Origin: Oligella sp050920755
GTDB lineage: Bacteria > Pseudomonadota > Gammaproteobacteria > Burkholderiales > Burkholderiaceae_B
Direction: 5' to 3'
DNA: 64,000 nt
NCBI RefSeq assembly: GCF_050920755.1
Contig: NZ_CP158480.1
Coordinates: 1,488,001 to 1,552,000 of the forward strand
Below, piece by piece: positions 24,491-33,160 of this stretch. Position 1 is the first letter of the stretch. Each line of letters opens with the position of its first letter. The position numbers were made by a program, and so were the translations under genes. Below the pieces are notes generated by a model that saw only the letters and a program-made list of their open reading frames with translations, did no database searches and had not been told where the DNA came from.

Positions 24491-25450
24491 TTAGGATTGA
24501 AGAAGTTTTTCCAACTGCTCGGCAAAGTGATTGCCCACGTGGAAATCCGTCTGCTCCGTAATTTCAACAAAACAAGTCGGGCTGGTGACATTAATCTCAG
24601 TGATATTTTGCCCGATAACATCCAGACCGATAAGGAACAAACCACGCCCCTGCAGACGTTTAGCAACGTCCTGAGCCATGGCTTTATCGTGCTCATTAAT
24701 CGGCTGCGCAACGCCACGACCACCCGCCGCTAAATTACCGCGATGTTCACCCGCCTTAGGAATACGCGCTAACACATAGGGAATCGGCTCGCCGTTAATA
24801 ATCAGAATACGCTTATCGCCCTCTGTAATGGCCGGAATAAACTTCTGCGCCATAATGCTCTGCTGACCGTTAAGCGTCAGCATTTCTACCATGGTACTAA
24901 AATTACCGTCATTAGGCTTAACCCGAAAAATACCGCTACCGCCCATGCCATCTAAAGGCTTAATGACAATATCCTGATATTCCTCATAAAAAGCACGTAA
25001 ACGCGCCATTGAACGGCTTACTAAAGTTGCTGCCGTATACTCCGGAAACTCGGCAATAGCCAGCTTCTCAGGGTGATTACGTAAAGCCGAACCGCTATTG
25101 AAAATGCGTGCGCCCTGCTTCGCCGCCAAATCAAAGAGATGCGTACTGTATAAGTACTCCAGATCGAAAGGAGGATCCTTGCGCATTAAAACCGCATCAA
25201 AATCAGCTAAGGAAGCCTCGATCTTATCACCAATCAGACGCCACCAATTAGGCTGATGCAAATCCGCATCTTCGGGAATATCCAAGGCTTGGGCGGATGT
25301 TAAGACCTTGCCGTTAAGAATATATAAATCGCCTTGTAAACAGTAACTTAACTGATGACCTCGCGCCAATAAGGCACGCATCATGGCAACGGAGCTGTCT
25401 TTATATGCGTTTAACTTCTCAATGGGGTCAATAATAAATAAAATATGCAC
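24491..25450 (-). CDS. gshB: glutathione synthetase
   Basis: ATP-grasp ligase adding glycine to gamma-glutamylcysteine, the last step of glutathione synthesis. 319 residues. Seen: N-terminal MHILFIIDPIEKLNAYKDSSVAMMRAL, LMRKDPPFDLEYLYSTH, GARIFNSGSALRNHPEKLA, the ATP-grasp KPLDGMGGSGIFRV, NLAAGGRG, and the C-terminal GLDVIGQNITEINVTSPTCFVEI. The first step enzyme gshA, often next door, is not in this window. First gene of a tight group with the PTS genes. Confidence 0.97.
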   Translation of the reverse strand: MHILFIIDPIEKLNAYKDSSVAMMRALLARGHQLSYCLQGDLYILNGKVLTSAQALDIPEDADLHQPNWWRLIGDKIEASLADFDAVLMRKDPPFDLEYLYSTHLFDLAAKQGARIFNSGSALRNHPEKLAIAEFPEYTAATLVSRSMARLRAFYEEYQDIVIKPLDGMGGSGIFRVKPNDGNFSTMVEMLTLNGQQSIMAQKFIPAITEGDKRILIINGEPIPYVLARIPKAGEHRGNLAAGGRGVAQPINEHDKAMAQDVAKRLQGRGLFLIGLDVIGQNITEINVTSPTCFVEITEQTDFHVGNHFAEQLEKLLQS

Positions 25451-25485
25451 AATTCGTCCTCAATTCGCTTCTAAAAGCTGATAGC

Positions 25486-25533
25486 AAAAAATAAGCCTTA
25501 GTCCCTAAAAAACAATGCTTAGGGACTAGGGCT
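25486..25533 (-). terminator. intrinsic terminator of thrS-infC
   Basis: A long imperfect stem (AGCCCTAGTCCCTAA with TTAGGGACTAAGGCT) and a 10-nt loop are followed by TATTTTTT on the minus strand. It separates infC from gshB. Confidence 0.85.
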
Positions 25534-25589
25534 AATCGCTTAAAATCGCTTGTGACAAGATAGCTTAATGCAAATGCTTTAAAGCTATA

Positions 25590-26114
25590 CTACTTCTTAC
25601 CGCTACCGGGGCTTAGGATCATAACCATCTGACGCCCTTCCAGTTTAGGCATCGATTCCGGCGTTCCAAGATCAACCACCTCGTCACGTACACGGTGCAG
25701 CATCTGTAGACCTAACTCCTGATGCGCCATTTCACGGCCGCGGAAGCGCAGGCTAACCTTGACCTTATCACCATCCGTTAAGAAGCGCTTGACATTACGT
25801 AACTTAACCTGGAAGTCACCCTCATCCGTCGCCGGACGGAACTTAACCTCCTTAAGCTGAATAATCTTCTGCTTAGCACGAGCTTCCTGTTGGCGCTTTT
25901 GCTCCTGATAACGGAACTTACCGTAATCCATCAGACGACAAACGGGTGGCTTAGCATTTGGGGAGATTTCCACCAAATCTAAACCGGCATCCTCTGCCTG
26001 ACGTAATGCCTCTTGAATCTTAACAATTCCTAACTGCTCACCCTCAACGTCAATTAAACGAACCTCAGGGGCACGAATATCCGCATTGGTGCGGTGTTGT
26101 TTCTCAGTTGCGAT
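25590..26114 (-). CDS. infC: translation initiation factor IF-3, non-AUG start
   Basis: IF-3 keeps 30S subunits apart from 50S and checks the start codon. The frame has no ATG upstream of the conserved GLDLVEISPNAKPPVCRLMDYGKF. It must begin further up, reading ATEKQHRTNADIRAPEVRLIDVEGEQLG, which matches known IF-3 N-termini. ATC at 26112-26114 is the best start, 8 nt after GGAG; ATT at 26118-26120 is the alternative but only 2 nt from it. The result is 174 residues, normal length. AUU/AUC starts let IF-3 repress its own synthesis in E. coli. C-terminal domain: RFRGREMAHQELG and MVMILSPGSGKK. 48 bp after thrS. Confidence 0.95.
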   Translation of the reverse strand: MATEKQHRTNADIRAPEVRLIDVEGEQLGIVKIQEALRQAEDAGLDLVEISPNAKPPVCRLMDYGKFRYQEQKRQQEARAKQKIIQLKEVKFRPATDEGDFQVKLRNVKRFLTDGDKVKVSLRFRGREMAHQELGLQMLHRVRDEVVDLGTPESMPKLEGRQMVMILSPGSGKK

Positions 26115-26162
26115 ATTAATATCTCCTAATACGTTATTAATTAAACTACTTAATTTGCCGCT

Positions 26163-28121
26163 TTAAACGGTAACATCACGCTTTAAAGCAATATCATCAG
26201 CCAAACGCTGAATAAAATCATCGACCTGCATCACACCTAAATTGTAATTACCGCGGGCACGTACCGAGACGGTACCCTCTTCACGCTCTTTTTCCCCTAC
26301 CACAAGAATATAAGGGAGCTTTTGCATGGCGTTTTCACGAACCTTTTTATTGATTTTCTCATTACGTATATCAGCCGAGGCACGGAAACCCTTGTCCTTA
26401 AGACGCGTAACCACTTCCATGGCATAGTCATCATACTGGCCTGAAATCGTACAGACCTTAACATGCTCCGGTGCCAACCATGGCGGCATAGCACCGGCAT
26501 AATGCTCAATCAGCATACCGATAAAGCGCTCTAAGGAACCTAAAATAGCACGGTGTAACATCACCGGTGTCTGGCGCGTATCGTCAGCAGCCACAAACTC
26601 TGCAGCTAAGCGCTTAGGCATTGAAAAGTCAACCTGAATTGTACCGCACTGCCAGTGACGACCGATAGCATCTCTCAGCGTATACTCAATCTTAGGGCCA
26701 TAAAAGGCGCCCTCGCCCGGTGAAATTTCATATTCACAGCCGGATTTCTTTAAGCTCTCCATCAATGCAGCTTCGGCCTTATCCCACACCTCATCGCTAC
26801 CGATACGTTTTTCGGGGCGCGTGGCAACCTTAAATAGTACATCCGTAAAGCCGAAATCACGATAAACCTGCTGTAGTAAATCGGTAAACTTGGCACACTC
26901 CTCCTGTAGCTGCTCCTCAGTACAGAAAATATGGCCGTCATCCTGAGTAAAGCCGCGTACACGCATCAAACCGTGTAAGGAACCGGAAGGCTCATTGCGG
27001 TGGCATTGACCGAACTCACCATAGCGAATCGGCAACTCACGATAGGAGTGTAAACCGGAATTAAAAATCTGTACATGGCCCGGACAGTTCATCGGCTTTA
27101 AACCGTAAACACGGTTTTCAGACTCGGTGGTGAACATATTGTCCTGATAGTTATCCCAGTGACCGGTCTTTTTCCAAAGTGAGACATCAAGGATTTGCGG
27201 CGCTTTCACCTCTTGGTAGCCATTGTCCACGTAAACGCGGCGCATATACTGCTCAACCTGCTGCCAAATCTGCCAACCCTTGGCGTGCCAGAAAATCAGA
27301 CCCGGTGCCTCGTCTTGGAAGTGGAATAAATCCAACTCACGACCCAGTTTGCGGTGATCGCGCTTTTCGGCTTCTTCAAGCATTCTTAAGTAATCATCCT
27401 GCTCCTGCTTAGTCGCCCAAGCGGTACCGTAAATACGCTGCAACATCTCGTTATTCGAGTCACCGCGCCAGTAGGCACCGGCCACCTTCATCAACTTAAA
27501 GACCTTGAGCTTGCCGGTTGAGGGCACGTGAGGACCGCGACATAAATCGATAAAATCACCCTCACGGTATAAAGAAATCGGCTCATCGCTGGGGATTGAG
27601 GCGATAATCTCGGCCTTGTAGTCCTCACCGATGTCCTTAAAGAACTTCACCGCCTCCTGACGATCCCAAAGCTCACGGCTCACCACCTCATCTCTGGCAG
27701 CGATCTCGTGCATCCTCTTCTCAATCTTTTCAAGATCTTCGGGTGTAAATGGACGCTCATAAGAGAAATCATAGTAGAAGCCATTGTCAATGACCGGGCC
27801 GATGGTCACCTGCGCTTCCGGATAAAGTTCCTGCACGGCATAAGCCATCAAATGTGCCGTAGAGTGACGAATAATATCCAAGCCCTCTGCGTCCTTGGCA
27901 GTAATAATAGATAAAGCCACATCCTCGTCAATCAAATAACTGGTATCGACTAAACGACTCTCACTGTCCGTGACGCTCGTCACCTGCTCAACGGTCGGGG
28001 TGATTTTACCGGCAAGCGCTGCCTTGGCAAGACCGGAACCTATAGAAGCAGCGACCTCATGAACAGTAACAGGTTGATCAAATTGTTTGATAGAACCGTC
28101 GGGTAAGCTTATATGAATCAT
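26163..28121 (-). CDS. thrS: threonyl-tRNA synthetase
   Basis: Class II enzyme charging tRNA-Thr. 652 residues. Domains: N-terminal TGS (IHISLPDGSIKQFDQPVTVHEVAASIG), SAD editing domain (RHSTAHLMAYAVQELYPEAQVTIGPVIDNGFYYDF, CRGPHVPSTG), catalytic core (HRNEPSGSLHGLMRVRGFTQDDGHIFC; HRAILGSLERFIGMLIEHY) and anticodon-binding domain. The frame extends 24 codons upstream, but ATG at 28121 gives the family N-terminus and has AAGG about 7 nt upstream. Those upstream codons lie over the leader terminator. Forms an operon with infC. Confidence 0.98.
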   Translation of the reverse strand: MIHISLPDGSIKQFDQPVTVHEVAASIGSGLAKAALAGKITPTVEQVTSVTDSESRLVDTSYLIDEDVALSIITAKDAEGLDIIRHSTAHLMAYAVQELYPEAQVTIGPVIDNGFYYDFSYERPFTPEDLEKIEKRMHEIAARDEVVSRELWDRQEAVKFFKDIGEDYKAEIIASIPSDEPISLYREGDFIDLCRGPHVPSTGKLKVFKLMKVAGAYWRGDSNNEMLQRIYGTAWATKQEQDDYLRMLEEAEKRDHRKLGRELDLFHFQDEAPGLIFWHAKGWQIWQQVEQYMRRVYVDNGYQEVKAPQILDVSLWKKTGHWDNYQDNMFTTESENRVYGLKPMNCPGHVQIFNSGLHSYRELPIRYGEFGQCHRNEPSGSLHGLMRVRGFTQDDGHIFCTEEQLQEECAKFTDLLQQVYRDFGFTDVLFKVATRPEKRIGSDEVWDKAEAALMESLKKSGCEYEISPGEGAFYGPKIEYTLRDAIGRHWQCGTIQVDFSMPKRLAAEFVAADDTRQTPVMLHRAILGSLERFIGMLIEHYAGAMPPWLAPEHVKVCTISGQYDDYAMEVVTRLKDKGFRASADIRNEKINKKVRENAMQKLPYILVVGEKEREEGTVSVRARGNYNLGVMQVDDFIQRLADDIALKRDVTV

Positions 28122-28138
28122 TATTAACCTTAAAACAC

Positions 28139-28164
28139 AAAAACGCGACCAAAAAGGAGTCGCG
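28139..28164 (-). terminator. terminator-like hairpin in the thrS leader (candidate attenuator)
   Basis: CGCGAC pairs with GTCGCG around a 9-nt loop, followed by five T on the minus strand, about 20 nt before the thrS start. No minus-strand gene lies immediately upstream to be terminated, so attenuation of thrS-infC is the simplest reading (inference). Confidence 0.6.
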
Positions 28165-28206
28165 TCGCAAAGAAAAAAGGGATCTTTGCACAAATTAGCA
28201 TCCGCT

Positions 28207-28239
28207 ATTTTAACACTTAAAACGGAGAAATTTAAGTGT
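28207..28239 (-). promoter_or_regulatory. perfect 9-bp inverted repeat abutting a possible thrS -10
   Basis: ACACTTAAA and TTTAAGTGT (28213-28221, 28231-28239) flank 9 nt and are followed directly by TAAAAT on the minus strand (28207-28212). It could be an operator overlapping the thrS promoter. Confidence 0.4.
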
Positions 28240-28390
28240 AAAGGCTGATAGTACGCTATTTTCCTTAGTCATCGGCTGTTTTGTGGCATATATGTATTTA
28301 GCGATAGCGACGGGCGAGTATGTTAAAATTCAGCCATATTTCAATAAATTAACCGGCCGCCGGTGCCGGTAATTCTTTTATTTAGCAGCT

Positions 28391-29131
28391 ATGAGAAAAT
28401 CCCTATCCACCCTGGTGTTACTCGGCATCTCTGCCTTGATCATTATTTTTATTTTAAGCTCATTTTACAAGGTTCTCAATCGCGCCCCTAAACACAATCA
28501 ATCACCCGCGATTGAAACGGAGACGACACAAGCAGACACTGGCGCAACGTTCAGCGGCGAAATCGGTACAGCAAATAGCGACACCACAGACGAGACCGAG
28601 GCCAAAGATATTATAGACACTCTCGTCAACGCGCCTGAAACCACCGAGGATTCTGAAGCAGAACTCGCGGAGGAAGAAAGCGAAGAAATAGACGTGATTG
28701 GAACACCGGGTCAGTTAATTCAAGAAAGACCACATTTGCAAAATGCCGTGCCTCCGGTACCGCAAGCACCCCCTAGTCCACAAGGCTCACCGATAATCAC
28801 TGCACCGGATGAACAATCCTATTCGGAAACAGGCGATAGCGGTAATCAGGGCAGTTTCCCTCAGCCGATTATTGTTGAGCCGCCCGCCTATAATAATCGC
28901 AACGGTTCATCGAGCACTCCGGCACCAAACAATAACAGTGGCGCTTCATCGAGCTTCCCTGCACCCATTATCTCGGGCTCCGGTAGTTCAGCTATGTCCG
29001 ATTTGAGCCGTCCGGCGCCTTCACCAAGTGCATCAACGAGCAACAACAGCGCCTTTCCGGCACCAATTATCAACAGTAATAGCGCCAACAGTAATCGTCG
29101 CAGTTCGAGCGACTTCCCTGCCCCCCAATAA
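28391..29131 (+). CDS. unknown membrane-anchored protein with FPAPI repeats
   Basis: Not recognised. 246 residues. One N-terminal transmembrane helix (about 7-26; LVLLGISALIIIFILSSFY) without a lipobox. Then a Thr/Glu-rich acidic stretch to about 105, a Pro-rich segment (VPPVPQAPPSPQGSP), and a Ser/Asn-rich tail. The tail carries four spaced copies of a short motif: SFPQPII, SFPAPII, AFPAPII and the terminal DFPAPQ. The polar region should be disordered and periplasmic, possibly a spacer or binding arm. Convergent with lon; weak Shine-Dalgarno. Confidence 0.75.
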   Translation: MRKSLSTLVLLGISALIIIFILSSFYKVLNRAPKHNQSPAIETETTQADTGATFSGEIGTANSDTTDETEAKDIIDTLVNAPETTEDSEAELAEEESEEIDVIGTPGQLIQERPHLQNAVPPVPQAPPSPQGSPIITAPDEQSYSETGDSGNQGSFPQPIIVEPPAYNNRNGSSSTPAPNNNSGASSSFPAPIISGSGSSAMSDLSRPAPSPSASTSNNSAFPAPIINSNSANSNRRSSSDFPAPQ

Positions 29132-29149
29132 TCCACCGGCAAATAATTT

Positions 29150-29183
29150 AAGGTCGAGGAATAGCATTCACTCGACCTTTTTT
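29150..29183 (+). terminator. intrinsic terminator between the FPAPI-repeat gene and lon
   Basis: AAGGTCGAG pairs with CTCGACCTT (9 bp) around a 12-nt loop, then six T on the plus strand. It lies between convergent genes. Confidence 0.88.
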
Positions 29184-29206
29184 AAGATGAGATGGTTATT
29201 AAAGCA

Positions 29207-31711
29207 TTAATGCTTTAACTTCAACTCAGCATCATCCGTATCACTACCGGCGGGAGTCGTCGCTACGGCTTCGGCTGCCAATCTTTCAATCTCTTCATCC
29301 GTCAAAGGAATCGGCATACGCTCAAGGGCCTCCTCAAGCACCTGGTCGATCCATTTAACCGGAATGATTTCCAGACCGCTTTTAACATTTTCAGGGATCT
29401 CCTGAAGATCCTTTACATTTTCCTGAGGAATCAGCACTTTTTTAATTCCGCCGCGTAATGCAGCCAAGAGCTTCTCCTTAAGACCGCCAATCGCCAACAC
29501 CTCACCGCGTAAGGTCACTTCACCGGTCATCGCCACATCCGCACGTACGGGAATACCGGATAAGGCGGAAACCAAAGCCGTAGTAATCGCAATACCGGCA
29601 GATGGGCCGTCTTTAGGCGTTGCACCCTCAGGTACGTGGATATGAATATCCTTTTTAGTGAAAATGCTGTCAGCAAAACCTAAGCGCTGGGCACGTGCTC
29701 TAACGACGGTACGGGCAGCCTGCATAGATTCCTTCATCACATTACCTAAAGAACCGGTATGCTGAATTTGACCCTTGCCATTTACCGCAGCGACTTCAAT
29801 CGTTAATAAATCACCGCCCACCTCAGTCCAAGCCAAACCGGTTACCTGACCGACTTGGTTTTCCGCTTCGGCCAAGCCGAAAGTAAAGCGTCTGACGCCT
29901 AAGAAATCAGATAAATTATCCGCTGTCACCACGATGGTCTTAGGCTTAGCCGCCTTTTTAGCTGCTGCTCTGGTGGCTTTTTTTGCTGCCGAGGCAGTGG
30001 TTTTGGCATTAGCCTCATCAGTAACGATTTGCTTGACCACCTTGCGACAGATTTTACCAATCTCACGCTCAAGTGAACGCACACCCGCTTCTCGGGTGTA
30101 ATAACGTACTACATCACGGATAGCCGATTCCTCAATTTCAACCTCACCGTCTTTAAGACCATTATTACCCATCAACTTAGGAATTAAATGATCGGTGGCA
30201 ATCGCCACTTTTTCATCCTCGGTATAACCGGAAAGACGAATCACCTCCATACGGTCTAATAAAGCCGGTGGGATATTGAGCGTATTACTGGTGGCCACGA
30301 ACATCACATCGGAAAGATCGTAATCCACTTCGGCATAGTGATCTTGGAAGGTATGGTTTTGCTCGGGATCTAATACCTCAAGTAAGGCTGAAGCCGGATC
30401 GCCACGGAAATCCTGCCCCATCTTATCAATCTCATCCAATAAGAATAAAGGATTACGCACACCGACCTTGCTCATGTTTTGCAGAATCTTACCCGGCATC
30501 GCACCGATATAGGTACGACGGTGGCCGCGGATCTCCGCTTCATCACGCACACCACCAAGCGCCATACGTACGTACCTACGATTAGTGGCTTTGGCAATGG
30601 ATTGACCTAAAGAGGTTTTACCCACGCCCGGAGGGCCGACCAAACATAAAATCGGCGCTTTGATCTTATCCACGCGTTGCTGTACCGCAAGATACTCTAA
30701 AATGCGCTCCTTAACCCGCTCTAAACCGGCGTGATCTGCATCCAGTACCGCTTGCGCATCAGCTAAGGAGTTATTAATACGGCTGCGCTTTTTCCAAGGT
30801 AAACCCACCAAAGTTTCGATGTAATTACGAACCACGCCGGCTTCGGCAGACATGGGCGCCATCAGGCGCAATTTCTTCAACTCGGTCTCAGCCTTTTTAC
30901 GTGCTTCGGCAGGCATACGGGCAGCCTCAATCTTTTGCTCCAACTCCTCAAGCTCGGCACCCTCTTCGCCCTCACCCAATTCCTTTTGAATGGCTTTAAC
31001 CTGCTCATTTAAATAGTAGTCACGCTGACTCTTCTCCATCTGCTTTTTAACGCGACCGCGGATACGGCGCTCTACCTGGAGAATCTCAATTTCACTCTCG
31101 ATATGATTCAGAAGTAACTCTAAGCGAGTATTAATATCTAAGGTTTCTAAAGCCTCTTGCTTTTGCTCCTGATTCATCGGTAGATGCGAAGCAATCATAT
31201 CGGCTAAACGATGCACGTCACCCATGGACGCCACGGAAGAAACCAACTCCGGCGCCAACTTTTTATTGAGCTTAACGTATTGCTCAAATTGCTCGACAAT
31301 AGTGCGACGCATAGCCTCAAGATCCGGACGCTCTTTATCGTCAGGCATCAGGGGTAGCGCATCAACGGAGATAAACTCCCCGCTATCATCGATAGACTGT
31401 AAACGGACACGCTGAATTCCCTCAACCAGTACCTTTACGGTACCGTCAGGTAATTTTAAGAGCTGCAAAATATTGGCGATAACACCCATCTCGAAAATAT
31501 CATCGGGTGATGGCTCGTCCTTATTAGCAGACTTTTGAGCCACCAACACAATGCGCTTATCAGTATGTGCCACGGACTCTTCAAGCGCGGCAATCGAACG
31601 CGAGCGACCGACAAATAGTGGAATCACCATATGCGGAAAAATCACCACATCGCGCAAAGGCAATAATGGCAATGTAATCGGTAACTCAGGTAATAAGGTA
31701 GTATTTGACAT
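29207..31711 (-). CDS. lon: ATP-dependent protease Lon
   Basis: Cytosolic AAA+ serine protease for damaged and regulatory proteins. 834 residues. N-terminal substrate domain (LPLLPLRDVVIFPHMVIPLFVGR), coiled coil, Walker A CLVGPPGVGKTSLGQSIA, Walker B LFLLDEIDKM, and the proteolytic domain with EGATPKDGPSAGIAIT (catalytic Ser) and Lys in GGLKEKLLAA. A Lys/Ala-rich stretch is inserted near 29940-30015. ATG at 31711 was chosen over one 11 codons upstream since AGGA-type sequence precedes it and MSNTTLLPELPITLPLLPLRD matches the family. A sigma-32-type promoter lies upstream. Confidence 0.98.
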   Translation of the reverse strand: MSNTTLLPELPITLPLLPLRDVVIFPHMVIPLFVGRSRSIAALEESVAHTDKRIVLVAQKSANKDEPSPDDIFEMGVIANILQLLKLPDGTVKVLVEGIQRVRLQSIDDSGEFISVDALPLMPDDKERPDLEAMRRTIVEQFEQYVKLNKKLAPELVSSVASMGDVHRLADMIASHLPMNQEQKQEALETLDINTRLELLLNHIESEIEILQVERRIRGRVKKQMEKSQRDYYLNEQVKAIQKELGEGEEGAELEELEQKIEAARMPAEARKKAETELKKLRLMAPMSAEAGVVRNYIETLVGLPWKKRSRINNSLADAQAVLDADHAGLERVKERILEYLAVQQRVDKIKAPILCLVGPPGVGKTSLGQSIAKATNRRYVRMALGGVRDEAEIRGHRRTYIGAMPGKILQNMSKVGVRNPLFLLDEIDKMGQDFRGDPASALLEVLDPEQNHTFQDHYAEVDYDLSDVMFVATSNTLNIPPALLDRMEVIRLSGYTEDEKVAIATDHLIPKLMGNNGLKDGEVEIEESAIRDVVRYYTREAGVRSLEREIGKICRKVVKQIVTDEANAKTTASAAKKATRAAAKKAAKPKTIVVTADNLSDFLGVRRFTFGLAEAENQVGQVTGLAWTEVGGDLLTIEVAAVNGKGQIQHTGSLGNVMKESMQAARTVVRARAQRLGFADSIFTKKDIHIHVPEGATPKDGPSAGIAITTALVSALSGIPVRADVAMTGEVTLRGEVLAIGGLKEKLLAALRGGIKKVLIPQENVKDLQEIPENVKSGLEIIPVKWIDQVLEEALERMPIPLTDEEIERLAAEAVATTPAGSDTDDAELKLKH

Positions 31712-31747
31712 ATATTCCTGTCCTATCAAAAGACTATTATTCATACA

Positions 31748-31775
31748 TAATGGGGCTTAAACATCGTAGTTCAAG
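31748..31775 (-). promoter_or_regulatory. sigma-32-type heat-shock promoter of lon
   Basis: On the minus strand CTTGAAC, 13 nt, then CCCCATTA: an almost exact match to the heat-shock consensus CTTGAAA-N13-CCCCATnT. It also forms a GGGGCTT/AAGCCCC stem, but no T-run follows. Confidence 0.75.
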
Positions 31776-31828
31776 CCCCAAACCGCTTTTGTCAGACAAA
31801 TTTTAATAAACTTGTAAAACTTGTATCG

Positions 31829-33127
31829 CTAGGACACCTTTGTCGTTGATTCGCTCGTGTCGTCAGCTGCGACCACACTGCGTTGACCATTAACTAGTAT
31901 TGGCTTGGCCACACCGGCCACAGCCTCCTCGGTTAAGATAACTTTAGCAATCTCTTTATAAGATGGCAAGTCAAACATCACATCCAAGAGACTGTTTTCA
32001 ACAATCGAGCGTAAACCGCGAGCGCCGGTTTTGCGCTCAATCGCACGCTTAGCAATGGCCGTCAAGGCCTCGTCCGTCACCTCAAGCTCAACACCCTCCA
32101 TCGCAAAAAGATGCTGATACTGCTTAATCAAAGCGTTTTTAGGGCGAGTAAGGATCTGCACCAGGGCATCCTCATCCAGCTCCTGCAAGGCGGCAATCAC
32201 CGGTAAACGACCCACCAACTCGGGTATCAAACCAAACTTGATGATATCGCTGGGCTCAACCATTTGGAATAATTCACCGACCTCTCGCTCCTGCTTGGAA
32301 CGAACGGAGGCACCGAAACCGATACCGGACTCCTCGGTACGATTCTGAATTACCTTGTCAAGACCATCGAATGCGCCACCAACGATAAATAATATATTAG
32401 TCGTATTTACCTGAATAAAGTCCTGATTAGGATGTTTTCGTCCACCCTGTGGCGGGACTGAAGCTACCGTACCCTCGATCAGCTTAAGTAAAGCCTGCTG
32501 TACACCCTCACCCGATACGTCACGAGTGATGGATGGGTTTTCAGACTTACGTGTAATCTTATCGATTTCATCAATATAAACAATCGCCTGCTCGGCTTTT
32601 TCTACATCGTAATCGCAGTTTTGTAATAGCTTGGTGATGATATTTTCCACATCCTCACCGACATAACCGGCTTCGGTTAAGGTGGTAGCATCAGCCATCA
32701 CAAAAGGCACATCCAATAAGCGAGAAATGGTTTGAGCTAATAAAGTCTTACCCGAACCGGTAGGGCCGATCAGGAGAATATTGCTCTTAGCCAGTTCCAC
32801 ATCATCCTCAGTACGACTCTGCTGATGATGAATACGCTTATAGTGGTTATAAACAGCGACTGCCAAATTACGCTTAGGCTTATCCTGACCAATCACATAC
32901 TGGTCAAGATGGGCCTTAATCTCTTGAGGCGTCGGCAATTCCCGTTCCATCTCATCATGGAGTGACTGGCGTACCGAGTCTGCGATTAACTCGCTACTCA
33001 TAGAAATACACTCGTCACAAATATAGGAATTATTAATGCCCTTGATAAGGTGTCTAACCTCATCGGCGCCTTTACCGCAAAAAGAACACTTCACATGCTT
33101 ATCCGAAGATGAGCCACTTCTAGTCAT
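31829..33127 (-). CDS. clpX: ATP-dependent Clp protease ATP-binding subunit ClpX
   Basis: Unfoldase that feeds substrates to ClpP. 432 residues. N-terminal zinc domain CSFCGKGADEVRHLIKG...ICDEC (four Cys), then Walker A LLIGPTGSGKTLLAQT, Walker B IVYIDEIDKI, the pore loop GYVGEDVENII, and IGFGASV. The C-terminus has the sensor-2 GARGLRSI. 33 bp after clpP in tig-clpP-clpX. Confidence 0.99.
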   Translation of the reverse strand: MTRSGSSSDKHVKCSFCGKGADEVRHLIKGINNSYICDECISMSSELIADSVRQSLHDEMERELPTPQEIKAHLDQYVIGQDKPKRNLAVAVYNHYKRIHHQQSRTEDDVELAKSNILLIGPTGSGKTLLAQTISRLLDVPFVMADATTLTEAGYVGEDVENIITKLLQNCDYDVEKAEQAIVYIDEIDKITRKSENPSITRDVSGEGVQQALLKLIEGTVASVPPQGGRKHPNQDFIQVNTTNILFIVGGAFDGLDKVIQNRTEESGIGFGASVRSKQEREVGELFQMVEPSDIIKFGLIPELVGRLPVIAALQELDEDALVQILTRPKNALIKQYQHLFAMEGVELEVTDEALTAIAKRAIERKTGARGLRSIVENSLLDVMFDLPSYKEIAKVILTEEAVAGVAKPILVNGQRSVVAADDTSESTTKVS

Positions 33128-33160
33128 AATCTATCTTCTTAAAAAAAGAGGGGCAAAAAA

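Noticed and set aside
31751..31780. GGGGCTT/AAGCCCC stem as terminator of clpX
   Set aside because: No T-run; the two arms are better explained as the -35 and -10 of the lon heat-shock promoter.
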